From positions 13,141 through 77,140 of the forward strand of contig CAZGJN010000015.1 in NCBI GenBank assembly GCA_964526645.1: a DNA stretch of 64,000 nt, in the 5' to 3' direction. Both the position numbers and the translations under genes were made by a program. Within the stretch, counting starts at the first letter, position 1. Every line of letters starts with the position of its first letter. Below are positions 18,743-28,389 of this stretch, in pieces. The notes beneath the pieces were generated by a model. That model did not search any database. It saw nothing but the letters and a program-made list of their open reading frames with translations, and was not told where the DNA came from. Source of the DNA: JADJNW01 sp964526645 (GTDB lineage Bacteria > Bacteroidota > Bacteroidia > Chitinophagales > Saprospiraceae).

Positions 18743-18758
18743 TGGTTTTGCAAAGCCA
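18743..18758. promoter_or_regulatory. Imperfect 16-bp palindrome, possible operator
   Basis: TGGTTTTGCAAAGCCA, with a perfect TTTGCAAA core, lies in the 294-bp divergent spacer between the sulfhydrylase and the TonB receptor. A second inverted repeat, TTTAAAAC TTT GTTTTAAA, lies about 50 bp to its left. A TAGCTTTG at 18835-18842 could be the receptor's -7 element. Confidence 0.3.
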
Positions 18759-18882
18759 GAATATTAAGTTACTTGTAAACTATTCGTTATCAAGGAATAA
18801 GAAAAAATTCATATTCTATTAACATTGCGGATCGTAGCTTTGTGTTTGGATTAAATTCATCTTTAACCAAACCACTAAGTTT

Positions 18883-21800
18883 ATGAAAAATTTGGCTATC
18901 AGCCTTTTCAAAAGTAACATCCTGATGATGGCTGCTTTTACAATGGGCTGCATTTTATGGAGCAATACAGCAATTGCTCAGGTAACGACTTCCTCGATGG
19001 TGGGTCGTATTCTTGATGAAAACAATGAAGCGCTTATCGGTGCTACCGTTGTTGCTATTCATACCCCTTCTGGTACTCGTTATGGTACAGTGACCAATGA
19101 AGATGGTCGTTTTACAATTCCTGCTATGCGTATTGGTGGTCCTTACGAAGTAACGATCAGCTATGTAGGCTATCAGGAACAAAAGCGCGATAATGTATTC
19201 CTGAGTTTGGGTACTGCTGCTACGCTTGACGTCAAGTTGTTGAGCGAAGCAATTGAAATCAGCGCGGTAGAGGTAGTTGCCAGCCGCAATGACGTATTCA
19301 GCTCTGACCGTACAGGCGCTGCTACTAACATTACATCACAGCAGTTGAACTCTTTACCTACTGTAAGTAGAAACTTTTTGGATTTCACTCGCTTGACACC
19401 ACAGGCGCGTGGTAATTCTTTCGCTGGTCAAGATAACCGTTTGAATAATATCACAATTGACGGTTCTTTGTTGAACAATAGCTTTGGTTTGGCGGGTGAG
19501 CCAGGTGGTCGTACCGGTATTGCCCCTATTAGCTTGGATGCTATTGAGGAAGTACAGGTGAATATCGCCCCTTTTGATGTGCGCCAAGCAGGTTTTGTAG
19601 GTGCTGGTATCAATGCGGTAACGCGCTCTGGTACGAATGAATTCTCTGGTTCGGCTTTCTATACTTTCCGCAATGAGAATTTTACAGGTATTAACGCTGG
19701 CGATGTAGAGTTGAACAGAGAACAAAATCAATTCGACAACAAGCAATACGGTTTCCGTTTGGGGGGTCCAATTATCAAAAATAAGTTGTTCTTCTTTACC
19801 AGTGTAGAATTGGAGCGCAGAGCTCAACCCTATCAGGAACTTGCCAACACTGGCAACCAGCCCGTAGAAGGCAATACCACACGTGTATTGGAATCTGATT
19901 TGATCTCGGTGTCCAACTTTTTGCGCGACAACTTTGGCTATGAAACAGGTGCTTATCAGGGCTACAATCTGGAAACGAACGGTGATAAATACCTGGCAAA
20001 GTTGGACTGGAACATCAACGATAACAACAAACTCAGCATCCGCTTTACTCGTTTGGATTCTGAATCAGATGTACTGATCTCCAACTCCAGCTCGCTTGGT
20101 TTTGGTAACCGCCGTACGAATGGCCGTGCTATGAGCTATCAAAACTCCAACTATATCATTTTCGACAAAATCACCTCTGTTGTGGGTGAATTGAACACGC
20201 TTTTTGGTAGCAAAATCTCTAACAACTTGATCGCTGGTTATACCTTCCAGAATGAAAACCGTGGCGTGCGCGGCAGTGGCGATATTTTCCCATTGATCGA
20301 AATTCAAAAGGAAGGGCAAACCTATATTTCTGCTGGTTTCGAGCCTTTTACACCTGCCAACCAGTTGGAATATACCACGTATCAATTGCAGGATAACTTG
20401 TCCATTTATCTGAACAAGCACACCGTTACTGCTGGTTTGAGTGTAGAACGCCTGGAATTCCGCAATGTATTCTTCCCAGGTTCTCAGGGTGTATTTGTGT
20501 ACAATAGCTTAGAAGATTTCTTTACTGACCTTAACGATGCAAAGGCAAATCCGAACCGCACTACCTCACCGATATCGCTGCGCCGCTTCCAGTATCGCTA
20601 CTCTGCATTGCCAGGCGGTGCTGAGCCAGTACAACCTACTGAAGTAACTTACGCTGGGCTTTACTTGCAAGATGAATTTGCGGTAAGCTCCAAGTTAAAC
20701 CTGACTGGCGGTATCCGCATGGATATTCCGTTCTTTGGAGATACGGGCTTTGAAAACCAACAAGTATTGAATCAAACCTATCGTACGCCAGATGGAAATT
20801 CATTGAAAGTAAGCACGGCTAAATTGCCAGATCCGAAGCCATTGTGGTCGCCACGTTTTGGTTTCAACTTTGATGTGAAGGGTGACAAGACCTTCCAGAT
20901 TCGTGGTGGTACTGGTATTTTCACGGGTCGTCCGGCTTTTGTATGGATTTCTAACCAAATTGGTAACAACGGTGTACTGACAGGCTTTGAGCAAATTGAT
21001 AACACCAATACTCGTCCGTTTACGACAACCCCAGGTCAGTTTATTGAGAATCCTTCTACGCCTACTTCTTTCAACATTGATATTACCGATGAAGATTTCA
21101 AATTCCCACAAGTTTGGAGATCGAACATCGCAGTGGATAAGAAATTGCCTTGGGGCTTGGTAGCTACTTTGGAGTTCATTTACAACAAGGATGTAAATGG
21201 TATCAACTACCAAAACATCAACGAAGAACCAGCCACAGCTACTTTTGCTGGTCCTGACAATCGCCCTCGTTACCCAGGTTCAGGCTTATCAGGTAGCGCT
21301 TTGAACAATGCCATTCGTATCAATGACAACGTTACGGGTGCGATTTATCTGACCAACCAGAACGAAGGTACTGCTTATACCTTTACTGCTTCTTTGGAGA
21401 AGAAATTTGATAAGGGGCTTTTCGCAAAAGTGGCTTACAACTTTGGAGAGGCGAAAAACCTGGTAGATGCAGGTTCTATTGCTAGTGGTTCTTACAATAG
21501 CATCTCCAGCGTAAATGGTAACAACTTCCCTGACCTGGCATTCTCTGCCAATGACCAGCGGCACCGCTTCTTGGGTACAGTTACTTATCGCTTCGAGTGG
21601 CTGAAGGCATTGGGCACACAGATTGGTTTGTTTGTAAATGGTGCTACGCAAGGTCGTTTCTCTTATGTGATCAACCAGGATATGAACGGTGATGGTATCA
21701 ATGGTAACGATTTGATGTTTGTACCAAATAATGCTAGCGATTTGCGCTTCGAGCAGTTTACTTTGAATGGTATTACTTTCACACCGGAACAGCAAGCGGC

Positions 21801-22206
21801 CGCATTTGATGCTTACATTAATCAGGATGAATATCTGAGCGGGCGCCGCGGCCAGTATGCAGAGCGTAACGGTGCACTGTTGCCATGGTTGTGGAGAGCA
21901 GACTTGTCTTTCGTGCAGGATCTATTCGCAAACATTGGTGGTAAGCGCAATACCTTGCAGTTTAGAGCAGATATTTTGAATGTTACCAATTTGATCAACA
22001 AAGAATGGGGTGTATCAGATCGCGTGATCAACTCTCGTCCTCTTACTTTCAGAAGTGTAACGGCAGAGGGTATCCCTGTTTATAGAATGCAAACAACTGG
22101 CTCTGGTACGAATACACGGCTGTTGGACAGTACCCTCCAGAAAGATGCTATTTTTGGTTCTGATACTTATAGCATCCAATTGGGCTTCCGCTACATCTTT
22201 AACTAA
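18883..22206 (+). CDS. TonB-dependent receptor, Oar-like, with carboxypeptidase-regulatory domain
   Basis: An 1107-aa outer-membrane receptor. Residues 1-33 are a signal peptide ending AIAQ. About 37-120 is a CarboxypepD-regulatory beta sandwich (GRILDENNEALIGATVVAI ... YVGYQEQ). About 125-240 is the plug (TNITSQQLNSLPTVSRNFLD ... DNRLNNITIDGSLLNNSFG). The remainder is a beta barrel ending IQLGFRYIFN with an aromatic near the C-terminus. No SusD partner follows, so it is probably not a Sus-type glycan system. The Oar-like class is linked to protein or peptide uptake or secretion in other bacteria, and the substrate here is unknown. It is monocistronic, followed by a terminator at 22243. Confidence 0.88.
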   Translation: MKNLAISLFKSNILMMAAFTMGCILWSNTAIAQVTTSSMVGRILDENNEALIGATVVAIHTPSGTRYGTVTNEDGRFTIPAMRIGGPYEVTISYVGYQEQKRDNVFLSLGTAATLDVKLLSEAIEISAVEVVASRNDVFSSDRTGAATNITSQQLNSLPTVSRNFLDFTRLTPQARGNSFAGQDNRLNNITIDGSLLNNSFGLAGEPGGRTGIAPISLDAIEEVQVNIAPFDVRQAGFVGAGINAVTRSGTNEFSGSAFYTFRNENFTGINAGDVELNREQNQFDNKQYGFRLGGPIIKNKLFFFTSVELERRAQPYQELANTGNQPVEGNTTRVLESDLISVSNFLRDNFGYETGAYQGYNLETNGDKYLAKLDWNINDNNKLSIRFTRLDSESDVLISNSSSLGFGNRRTNGRAMSYQNSNYIIFDKITSVVGELNTLFGSKISNNLIAGYTFQNENRGVRGSGDIFPLIEIQKEGQTYISAGFEPFTPANQLEYTTYQLQDNLSIYLNKHTVTAGLSVERLEFRNVFFPGSQGVFVYNSLEDFFTDLNDAKANPNRTTSPISLRRFQYRYSALPGGAEPVQPTEVTYAGLYLQDEFAVSSKLNLTGGIRMDIPFFGDTGFENQQVLNQTYRTPDGNSLKVSTAKLPDPKPLWSPRFGFNFDVKGDKTFQIRGGTGIFTGRPAFVWISNQIGNNGVLTGFEQIDNTNTRPFTTTPGQFIENPSTPTSFNIDITDEDFKFPQVWRSNIAVDKKLPWGLVATLEFIYNKDVNGINYQNINEEPATATFAGPDNRPRYPGSGLSGSALNNAIRINDNVTGAIYLTNQNEGTAYTFTASLEKKFDKGLFAKVAYNFGEAKNLVDAGSIASGSYNSISSVNGNNFPDLAFSANDQRHRFLGTVTYRFEWLKALGTQIGLFVNGATQGRFSYVINQDMNGDGINGNDLMFVPNNASDLRFEQFTLNGITFTPEQQAAAFDAYINQDEYLSGRRGQYAERNGALLPWLWRADLSFVQDLFANIGGKRNTLQFRADILNVTNLINKEWGVSDRVINSRPLTFRSVTAEGIPVYRMQTTGSGTNTRLLDSTLQKDAIFGSDTYSIQLGFRYIFN

Positions 22207-22242
22207 TTGTTAGATAACACACATTTGTCAAATAATAGCACG

Positions 22243-22275
22243 AGAGGTTTGTCCAAAGGGCAAGCCTCTTTTTTT
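22243..22275 (+). terminator. Intrinsic terminator after the TonB receptor
   Basis: AGAGGTTTG and CAAGCCTCT pair (one G-T) around a 9-nt loop, followed by seven T. Confidence 0.8.
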
Positions 22276-22324
22276 GGTTTGCTAACTTTACAACAAAATT
22301 TTAAGAACTACCAAAACCGATCTT

Positions 22325-23878
22325 ATGAAAAAGCTTTTTATTTTTCTTTTGACGCTTTTGTGCACACTGTCGCTAGCAGCGCAGGAATACCCTGTGTACG
22401 CCATCAGTACCGTCACCACGAATAATGCCAATGGCGAAGCCGATTCTTTGGATGTAAAATGCCAGTTGCAAGGCATTGTGTATGGTATCAACCTTAGGGG
22501 GAACAATGGTTTGCAATTCACTATTATTGATGCCACCAACAACGGTATCGGCGTATTCAGCTCTGCCAAAACCTTCGGCTATAGTGTCAAAGAAGGCGAT
22601 GAAGTTATTATCCGAGGAAAAATTGATCAGTTCAACGGCTTAACACAAATCGTGCCGGATACGCTTTGGCGTGTTTCGCAAAACAATGCGCTGGTGGCAC
22701 CAACTACCGCTACTACTTTGAATGAAACGACTGAATCTCAATTAGTTCGCCTGGAGAATATTCGGTTGCTGGATGTTGCCGACTGGACAAACGGTGGCTC
22801 CGGTTTTAATGTGGACATCACCAATGGCATGGATACCTTTCAGATGCGCATTGACGCAGATACCGATATTTTCGGCTTGGCTGCACCTTCTGGCACTTTT
22901 ACACTCACAGGTCTTGGCGGACAATTTGATCCTGCTTCGCCATTCAATGCGGGTTACCAGATTTTACCTCGATACATCCAGGATTTCAATCCTTATGTGC
23001 CAGTCGTGCCGGATTTTCCGTTCTATCCCATTGCTGTTGTAACGACGAATGCCGCTGATGGTCGCCCGGATTCTTTGGGTGTAAAGTGCGAATTGCGAGG
23101 CGTGGTGTACGGGGTGAACCTGCGTGGTAGCAGTGGAATTCAATTCACCATTATTGACAACACTAACAACGGCATTGGTGTATTCAACTCCAACAATAAC
23201 CTGGGTTATACGGTGAAGGAAGGAGATCAAATCGCGGTGCGGGGTCAGATTGGCTTTTTTAATGGCTTGACGCAGATCAATGCAGAAGAAATAGATTTGC
23301 TTTCTGCTAATAATGCGCTGCTGGCACCAAGCGAAGTGACTGCCTTAAACGAAAGCACGGAATCTCAATTAATAAAAATTAATGGACTAACGCTGGCGAA
23401 CCCTTCTCAATGGACCAACAGCGGCTCTGGCTTCAATGTGGATGTGACCAACGGTACGACTACTTTCCAAATGCGTATTGATGCAGATGTCAATATTTTT
23501 GGTACGCCGGCCCCAGTGGGCGTATTCAACTTGACGGGCATCGGTGGGCAATTCGATAGTTCTTCCCCTTTTGATGCAGGCTATCAGATTTTCCCACGCT
23601 ATTTGGAGGATATTGATTTTGTAAGCAGTGTGCTTGATCCATCCTTGGCGGAAGGCTTGAAGTTATACCCAAATCCGGTATCTAATTGGCTGACACTGGA
23701 AAGCCCGCTTGGCTTCGACCAGATTTTGATTAGCAACGCGCTGGGGCAGCAAGTACAGCTATTTAAAAATATTGATACCAAAGCTCAATTTGATCTAAGC
23801 GCCTTGCCAGCAGGGGTTTATACGCTCACGCTGGTACGCAAGGATCGGGCGTATGCCGTGGAATTGGTAAAACACTAA
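22325..23878 (+). CDS. T9SS-exported protein with two tandem OB-like domains
   Basis: A 517-aa protein with signal peptide MKKLFIFLLTLLCTLSLAAQ. Two consecutive copies of a ~200-residue domain follow (about 22-220 and 235-430). Both contain TTN, ADG/NGEADSL, VKC, GVVYG-type strands, IDxTNNGIGVF, GFNVD, TTFQMRIDAD and a closing GYQI..RY. The central part (EGDEVIIRGKIDQFNGLTQI) looks like the OB-like module found beside Bacteroidota secreted nucleases and phosphatases, but no catalytic domain is present. The last ~80 residues (LKLYPNPVSNWLTLES ... LPAGVYTLTLV) are a type A T9SS sorting domain. Secretion is firm; biochemical role unknown. Confidence 0.8.
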   Translation: MKKLFIFLLTLLCTLSLAAQEYPVYAISTVTTNNANGEADSLDVKCQLQGIVYGINLRGNNGLQFTIIDATNNGIGVFSSAKTFGYSVKEGDEVIIRGKIDQFNGLTQIVPDTLWRVSQNNALVAPTTATTLNETTESQLVRLENIRLLDVADWTNGGSGFNVDITNGMDTFQMRIDADTDIFGLAAPSGTFTLTGLGGQFDPASPFNAGYQILPRYIQDFNPYVPVVPDFPFYPIAVVTTNAADGRPDSLGVKCELRGVVYGVNLRGSSGIQFTIIDNTNNGIGVFNSNNNLGYTVKEGDQIAVRGQIGFFNGLTQINAEEIDLLSANNALLAPSEVTALNESTESQLIKINGLTLANPSQWTNSGSGFNVDVTNGTTTFQMRIDADVNIFGTPAPVGVFNLTGIGGQFDSSSPFDAGYQIFPRYLEDIDFVSSVLDPSLAEGLKLYPNPVSNWLTLESPLGFDQILISNALGQQVQLFKNIDTKAQFDLSALPAGVYTLTLVRKDRAYAVELVKH

Positions 23879-23898
23879 TTTCCAAGATTGTTTTAAAT

Positions 23899-23939
23899 AA
23901 AGAGCTTGTCCTAGCGTTTATGCTATGAACAAGCTCTTT
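23899..23939 (+). terminator. Hairpin after the T9SS protein
   Basis: AAAGAGCTTGT and ACAAGCTCTTT form a perfect 11-bp stem around 19 nt that itself can pair (TAGC/GCTA). The T-run is weak. It overlaps an in-frame ATG (23925) of the next gene, which argues against that start. Confidence 0.65.
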
Positions 23940-23942
23940 GTT

Positions 23943-24731
23943 ATGATGGACAATCAGATGAATATTGGGATTTCGTTATCGGGGGGTGGTGCCAGGGGAA
24001 TTGTGCATATTGGTGTTTTGAAAGCTTTGGGAGAGAGTAACATACACCCAAGCGTGATAGCGGGCACGAGTGCAGGGGCGATCATCGGCGCGCTATACGC
24101 GGCAGGCAGATCACCCGAAGAAATGCTTGATTTTGTGAAGGACAGCAATATTTTGAAAATTTTCAAAATCGCATTACCAAATAAAGGGGTGGCTTCTCTG
24201 GATTATCTGGGCGAGCGACTCATGGCATACATCCCAGATGATTGCTTTGAAGCTTTAGAAAAAAAGCTTTTTATCGCAGTTACCAACTTGATGTCGGGCA
24301 AACTGGAGCTTATCAGCAGAGGCGAATTACATAGGGTGGTGATGGCATCTTGCGCCATTCCGCTGGTGTTTCGTCCGATTGAAATGAATGGTAGTCTTTA
24401 TGTGGATGGGGGCACTCTCGAAAATATGCCTGTGAAACCCCTCCAACGCCGATCAGATATGATCATTGGCGTGAATGTGATGCCGGTCGTGCCGGTGCAA
24501 AGCAAAGCAGTGGACAGTATGATCGGTATTGCGACCCGCTGCTTCGAAATGGCAATTTGGGCAAATTCTAAACCAAACCTGAAGCGATGCGATGTGCTGA
24601 TCGAACCCCTCAAAGTACGCGAGTATGGTATTTTTCAATTCAATAAATACAAGGAATTGTATGAAATAGGCTACGAAACAACCCGACTGAAAATATCTGA
24701 GATCAAATCCAAACTTCAGGCGGTGCTGTGA
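23943..24731 (+). CDS. Patatin-like phospholipase
   Basis: A 262-aa serine lipase. The oxyanion loop SGGGARG (residues ~15-21), nucleophile elbow GTSAG (~47-51) and catalytic Asp in VDGG (~161-164) are all present, giving the Ser-Asp dyad. An ATG at 23925 lies inside the preceding hairpin, so 23943 (MMDNQMNIGIS) or 23958 (MNIGIS) is the better start; the family usually begins right before the GGGxRG loop. There is no signal peptide or barrel, so it is probably cytoplasmic or peripheral, unlike the larger outer-membrane patatins. It ends 12 bp from the convergent histidine kinase. Confidence 0.88.
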   Translation: MMDNQMNIGISLSGGGARGIVHIGVLKALGESNIHPSVIAGTSAGAIIGALYAAGRSPEEMLDFVKDSNILKIFKIALPNKGVASLDYLGERLMAYIPDDCFEALEKKLFIAVTNLMSGKLELISRGELHRVVMASCAIPLVFRPIEMNGSLYVDGGTLENMPVKPLQRRSDMIIGVNVMPVVPVQSKAVDSMIGIATRCFEMAIWANSKPNLKRCDVLIEPLKVREYGIFQFNKYKELYEIGYETTRLKISEIKSKLQAVL

Positions 24732-24743
24732 GCAGACGGCATA

Positions 24744-25793
24744 TCAGACTTTTTCCAGCGTAAAACCAAATGTAGAACCAATATTTGGAGTGCTGCGCAC
24801 ATGAACCGTTTGCTTGTGTGCCTCCACGATATGCTTGACGATGGCTAAGCCCAGGCCGGAGCCACCCTGATCGCGGGAGCGGTGTTTGTCCACTCTGTAA
24901 AAACGGTCGAAGATATGCTTGAGGTGTTCTTTATTGATACCAATGCCATTATCTGCTACTTCCACCAGGATATGCTTGTCCATGTCATAAAACCCTACTT
25001 TCGTTTTTCCGCCAAGGTTGCCGTATTTAACGGAATTGCTCACCAGGTTGGTCATCACTTGCCGGATACTCTCTCGGTCTGCTTTTACTTTGTAGCTTTG
25101 GGCGGCCCCTTCTTTGAATTCCAGCTTGATATTCTTCGCCATGGCCTTGATTTCTATATCATCAAAAACTTCTTCCACTAATTTTTTAATATCAAAAACC
25201 TGCATTTCCAGGATCAATTCCTCCGATTCGAGGCGGGAAATGGACTCAAGGTCTTCCACAATGGTATTGAGTCGCTCCACATTTTTGGCTGCTTTTTGCA
25301 AAAAAGCAGTGTTGATCTGGCTATCGTACAAACCACCGTCGAGTAGCGTATGCAAATAGCCCTGGATATTGAATATCGGCGTTTTTAGCTCATGCGAAAT
25401 ATCGCCCAGAAATCGCCTGCGGTACTCCGCCCAGGATTTGTACTTGTCTATTTCTCTTTTCTGAGAGCCTGCCCATTCCGCCACTTCTTTTTCTACATTT
25501 TCCATGATGTTGGTATTCATGTCAATGGAGGTGTTTTTTTCTTGCGGCGATAGCTTCTCTTCTCGTATGGTTTTGTATATTAATTTGATTTTCCGGTAGA
25601 TGTATTTTTCTAAGTAAAAAATAATAGCAGCATAAGCAATAGCGCCAATCATTATAAACCAAAGTAAATAAACGAGTGGTGAAAAGGGCGCTTTAGTCAA
25701 AAAGGAAATAAAAAATAATAAAACAGTAGAAACAAATGAAATGATGGTAGAGGAAAAAAGGGAAATTTGATGTGGAGTAGGATTTTTCAACAT
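24744..25793 (-). CDS. Sensor histidine kinase, PhoR-like
   Basis: A 349-aa membrane kinase. Two transmembrane helices (about 13-33 and 38-60) are separated by only a few residues, so there is almost no periplasmic sensor. The H-box is FLGDISHELKTPIFNIQGYL (~128-147) with the phospho-accepting His. N-box NSVKYG, G1 VADNGIGI, F/G2 DRFYRVDKHRSRDQGGSGLG complete the HATPase domain. Its ATG overlaps the stop of the response regulator by one base (TAATG), so the two are translationally coupled and surely partners. Confidence 0.92.
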   Translation of the reverse strand: MLKNPTPHQISLFSSTIISFVSTVLLFFISFLTKAPFSPLVYLLWFIMIGAIAYAAIIFYLEKYIYRKIKLIYKTIREEKLSPQEKNTSIDMNTNIMENVEKEVAEWAGSQKREIDKYKSWAEYRRRFLGDISHELKTPIFNIQGYLHTLLDGGLYDSQINTAFLQKAAKNVERLNTIVEDLESISRLESEELILEMQVFDIKKLVEEVFDDIEIKAMAKNIKLEFKEGAAQSYKVKADRESIRQVMTNLVSNSVKYGNLGGKTKVGFYDMDKHILVEVADNGIGINKEHLKHIFDRFYRVDKHRSRDQGGSGLGLAIVKHIVEAHKQTVHVRSTPNIGSTFGFTLEKV

Positions 25794-26476
25794 TAAAATT
25801 CAAATTTGTAGCCAATACCCTTGATGGTTTTGATATAATTCTCCCCAATTTTTTCACGGAGTTTGCGCACATGCACATCAATCGTCCTATTACCTACTAT
25901 AACATCAGTACCCCACACTTTGTTAAAGATTTCTTCTCTTGAAAAAACCTTACCCGGCTTGGATACCAATAAAAACAACAGTTCAAATTCCTTTTTGGCA
26001 AGTTCGATTATCTGGTCTCCTTTTTGTACGCTGACCCGCTCCTTATCAATGGCGAGGTCGGCAATTTTGATAATATCCAAAGTATCGGTTATTTCTTCCC
26101 GCTCAGAACGGCGCAACAGGGCTTTGATGCGGCTGATAAAAACCCTGGGTCGAATCGGCTTGGTGATGTAATCATCCCCGCCCACATCCAGTGCAGCAAT
26201 TTGGGAATAGTCCTCTTCTCGAGCGGTGAGAAAAGCGATGAGCGTTTTATCGAATTCTGTTTTACTACGCAAGTATCGGCATACTTCCACACCGTCCATT
26301 TTGGGCATCATAATGTCTAAAATGACTAAGTGCGGCTGTTCTCGTTCGGCAATTTTAATACCATCTTCGCCGTCATTCGCCGTAAAAATTTCGTAGCCCT
26401 CTTTTTCCAGGTTGTACTTGAGGAACTCCAGGATGTCAGGCTCGTCGTCAACGATGAGAATCTTTACAGCATCCAT
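25793..26476 (-). CDS. Response regulator, OmpR/PhoB family
   Basis: A 227-aa protein. The receiver domain (1-120) has the acidic pair DDE (~10-12), phospho-acceptor in VILDIMMPKMDG (Asp ~54) and KPI lysine (~107). The C-terminal winged helix (~135-225) includes VFSREEIFNKVWG and RTIDVHVRKLREKIG, the DNA-recognition helix. It is the first gene of the pair with the kinase; such PhoB-like regulators often respond to phosphate, but the stimulus here cannot be inferred. Confidence 0.92.
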   Translation of the reverse strand: MDAVKILIVDDEPDILEFLKYNLEKEGYEIFTANDGEDGIKIAEREQPHLVILDIMMPKMDGVEVCRYLRSKTEFDKTLIAFLTAREEDYSQIAALDVGGDDYITKPIRPRVFISRIKALLRRSEREEITDTLDIIKIADLAIDKERVSVQKGDQIIELAKKEFELLFLLVSKPGKVFSREEIFNKVWGTDVIVGNRTIDVHVRKLREKIGENYIKTIKGIGYKFEF

Positions 26477-26503
26477 GCAATTTAATTGTTATGAACAGTT
26501 TTA

Positions 26504-26531
26504 CAAAATTATATTTTTCAAATTGCTTCAA
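26504..26531 (-). promoter_or_regulatory. Promoter of the two-component operon
   Basis: On the minus strand, TTG (26529-26531), a 17-bp spacer and TAATTTTG (26504-26511) match the Bacteroidota consensus. It lies about 28 bp before the regulator ATG. Confidence 0.5.
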
Positions 26532-26587
26532 TAGTAGCCTTGTATTAAATATTTGTTAACTCTTGTCTCTTTCTGGTTGCTGATGGG

Positions 26588-26917
26588 CTACTCTTGTACT
26601 TTTTGGGTCATCAGCTCCAGTTTTTCGAGCACTTTTTTGTACAAAGCCTCCATTTTTTTAGGATTTTTCTTCAGGTATTGCATCATTTCCACATAGTCCT
26701 GCGGCTTGATATCGTGTATTTCAAAAATCTGCTCGTAATAAATCCCTGAAAGGCTGTCTCTTTTTACTTGCGTCAGGTTCTGCATGGCACCTTCTGCAAT
26801 ATGAATATCCACAAGTATCGCTGTCATTTTTTGCTCACTCAGGGAGGGTTTTATCTCTTCGCGCCGACAAGCGCTTGTGCTAATCAAAACTAAAATAAAT
26901 ACAAAAAATTTTTGCAT
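26588..26917 (-). CDS. DUF4296 lipoprotein
   Basis: A 109-aa protein with lipoprotein signal MQKFFVFILVLISTSAC (lipid Cys at 17). The body (KMTAILVDIHIAEGAMQ ... IFEIHDIKPQDYVEMMQYL) fits DUF4296, a Bacteroidota family of small periplasmic lipoproteins of unknown role. Its ATG overlaps the sixA-like stop by one base (TAATG), implying coupled translation. Confidence 0.85.
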   Translation of the reverse strand: MQKFFVFILVLISTSACRREEIKPSLSEQKMTAILVDIHIAEGAMQNLTQVKRDSLSGIYYEQIFEIHDIKPQDYVEMMQYLKKNPKKMEALYKKVLEKLELMTQKVQE

Positions 26918-27414
26918 TAAGCGAAATATTGTTTTGGGTAATAAAATTCAGTTACCGTAGCGGCCGGGTATTGGAATGCCCCCCAATCATCAATAGTAGC
27001 ATCTATCCGAACGATACCACAAGTGGGAATATTAAAAATGTGCTTGTGGGTAAAAAGGTTGGCTACCGTTGTCAAAGTGGGGTTATGCCCGAAGAGGAAA
27101 ACCGTGTTTTGCGCCGAGCCGAAGCCTTGTATTATTTTTATGACCGTTTCGGGAAGCGCTTCATAAATTCGGTGCACAACTTGGATGTCCTTTTCTGTAA
27201 TATCAAAAGCTTCCGCAAAAAACATAGCAGTCGCAAAAGCCCGATTGGCAGGGCTTGATACGATTTGATCTACCTGTACACCCTTAGCTCGGAGCATTTT
27301 TGCCATAAAAGGAGCATCTCTCAACCCTCGTTCGTTCAGCGGGCGCTCTATGTCTTGAAGCCGGGAATCCTCCCAACTGGATTTGGCATGGCGAATCAAA
27401 TAAACTGTTTTCAT
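26917..27414 (-). CDS. SixA-like phosphohistidine phosphatase (histidine phosphatase superfamily)
   Basis: A 165-aa protein. The catalytic RHG-type motif is LIRHAKSSWED at residues 6-16. The second arginine (SSPANRAFATA, ~54-64) and second His (FGHNPTL, ~109-115) are present, completing the phosphate pocket. Length and lack of extra domains match SixA, which removes phosphate from histidine-phosphotransfer proteins; broader histidine phosphatase activity is possible. It is the first gene of a two-gene unit with the DUF4296 lipoprotein. Confidence 0.85.
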   Translation of the reverse strand: MKTVYLIRHAKSSWEDSRLQDIERPLNERGLRDAPFMAKMLRAKGVQVDQIVSSPANRAFATAMFFAEAFDITEKDIQVVHRIYEALPETVIKIIQGFGSAQNTVFLFGHNPTLTTVANLFTHKHIFNIPTCGIVRIDATIDDWGAFQYPAATVTEFYYPKQYFA

Positions 27415-27524
27415 TTTTTATTTGCTAATTGATGTCAATATACTACATTTCGGAATAAATAGCTGGATTCTCTTCAAAGATCGAGTACAAATAGTTCAAT
27501 TTTGAATGTGAAAATCAAGCCGAG

Positions 27525-28343
27525 ATGAATTTTCAGGACAAAGTGATTTGGATTACGGGCGCTTCTTCGGGTATCGGAGAGCACCTGGCGTATGCCTTTG
27601 CAGAACAAGGCGCGAAGCTGGCTTTGTCGAGCCGCAATGAAAAGGAATTGCTTCGAGTGAAAAATAACTGCGGTGCCACTGCCGATATTTTGGTGCTGCC
27701 TTTGGATGTGGCGGATTTTTCTGTAATAGAAAATGCTGTTAGTCAGATTGTTGAAAAATATGATCGCATAGATATTGTCATCAATAATGCCGGTATCTCA
27801 CAGCGGGCACTGGCGCAGGATACGGCGCTGGAAGTGGATCAAAAGATATTGAATGTCAATTACTTGGGCAAGGTGGCTGTCGCTAAAGCGGTATTGCCTG
27901 TATTGCTTCGGCAGCGAGCAGGGCAGATCGTTGTGATCAGCAGCGTAATGGGCAAAATTGGCGTACCTTATCGCTCGGCGTATGCGGCTTCCAAGCATGC
28001 GCTGCATGGCTTTTTTGATTCGCTTCGGGCGGAACTTTATGATTATAATATCAAAGTGACCATCATTTGTCCTGGCTATGTGCATACCAATGTGACTATC
28101 AATGCGCTGAAAGGCGATGGTTCTAAAAATAATGTGATGGCAGATGAAACACGCAAAGGGATGGATCCAGGCTTGTTTGCACAAAAGGCACTGCGGGTGA
28201 TTTTTAAACAAAAGGAAGAAGCGCTGATAGGGGGCAAAGAGATTTTTGCCGTGTACCTCAAACGCTTTTTCCCCGGGGTACTTTCTAAAATAGTCCGGCG
28301 CGTCAATTTCAAACCTACTGCAAAACCGGCACCCGTTAGCTGA
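27525..28343 (+). CDS. Short-chain dehydrogenase/reductase
   Basis: A 272-aa classical SDR. Cofactor motif TGASSGIG (11-18), structural NNAGIS (~86-91), catalytic Ser in VISSVMG (~139-145) and YAASK (~154-158) are all intact. Substrate is undetermined; the form resembles the DHRS7-like group. It is convergent with the BFN-domain gene. Confidence 0.88.
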   Translation: MNFQDKVIWITGASSGIGEHLAYAFAEQGAKLALSSRNEKELLRVKNNCGATADILVLPLDVADFSVIENAVSQIVEKYDRIDIVINNAGISQRALAQDTALEVDQKILNVNYLGKVAVAKAVLPVLLRQRAGQIVVISSVMGKIGVPYRSAYAASKHALHGFFDSLRAELYDYNIKVTIICPGYVHTNVTINALKGDGSKNNVMADETRKGMDPGLFAQKALRVIFKQKEEALIGGKEIFAVYLKRFFPGVLSKIVRRVNFKPTAKPAPVS

Positions 28344-28389
28344 TGATAGTTAGCTGATTTACAAACAATTGTGAGGACTAAAAGTATGG

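Noticed and set aside
23925..23942. Upstream ATG for the patatin gene (MNKLFV)
   Set aside because: It sits inside the right arm region of the preceding transcription hairpin and adds residues not seen before the GGGxRG loop in the family.
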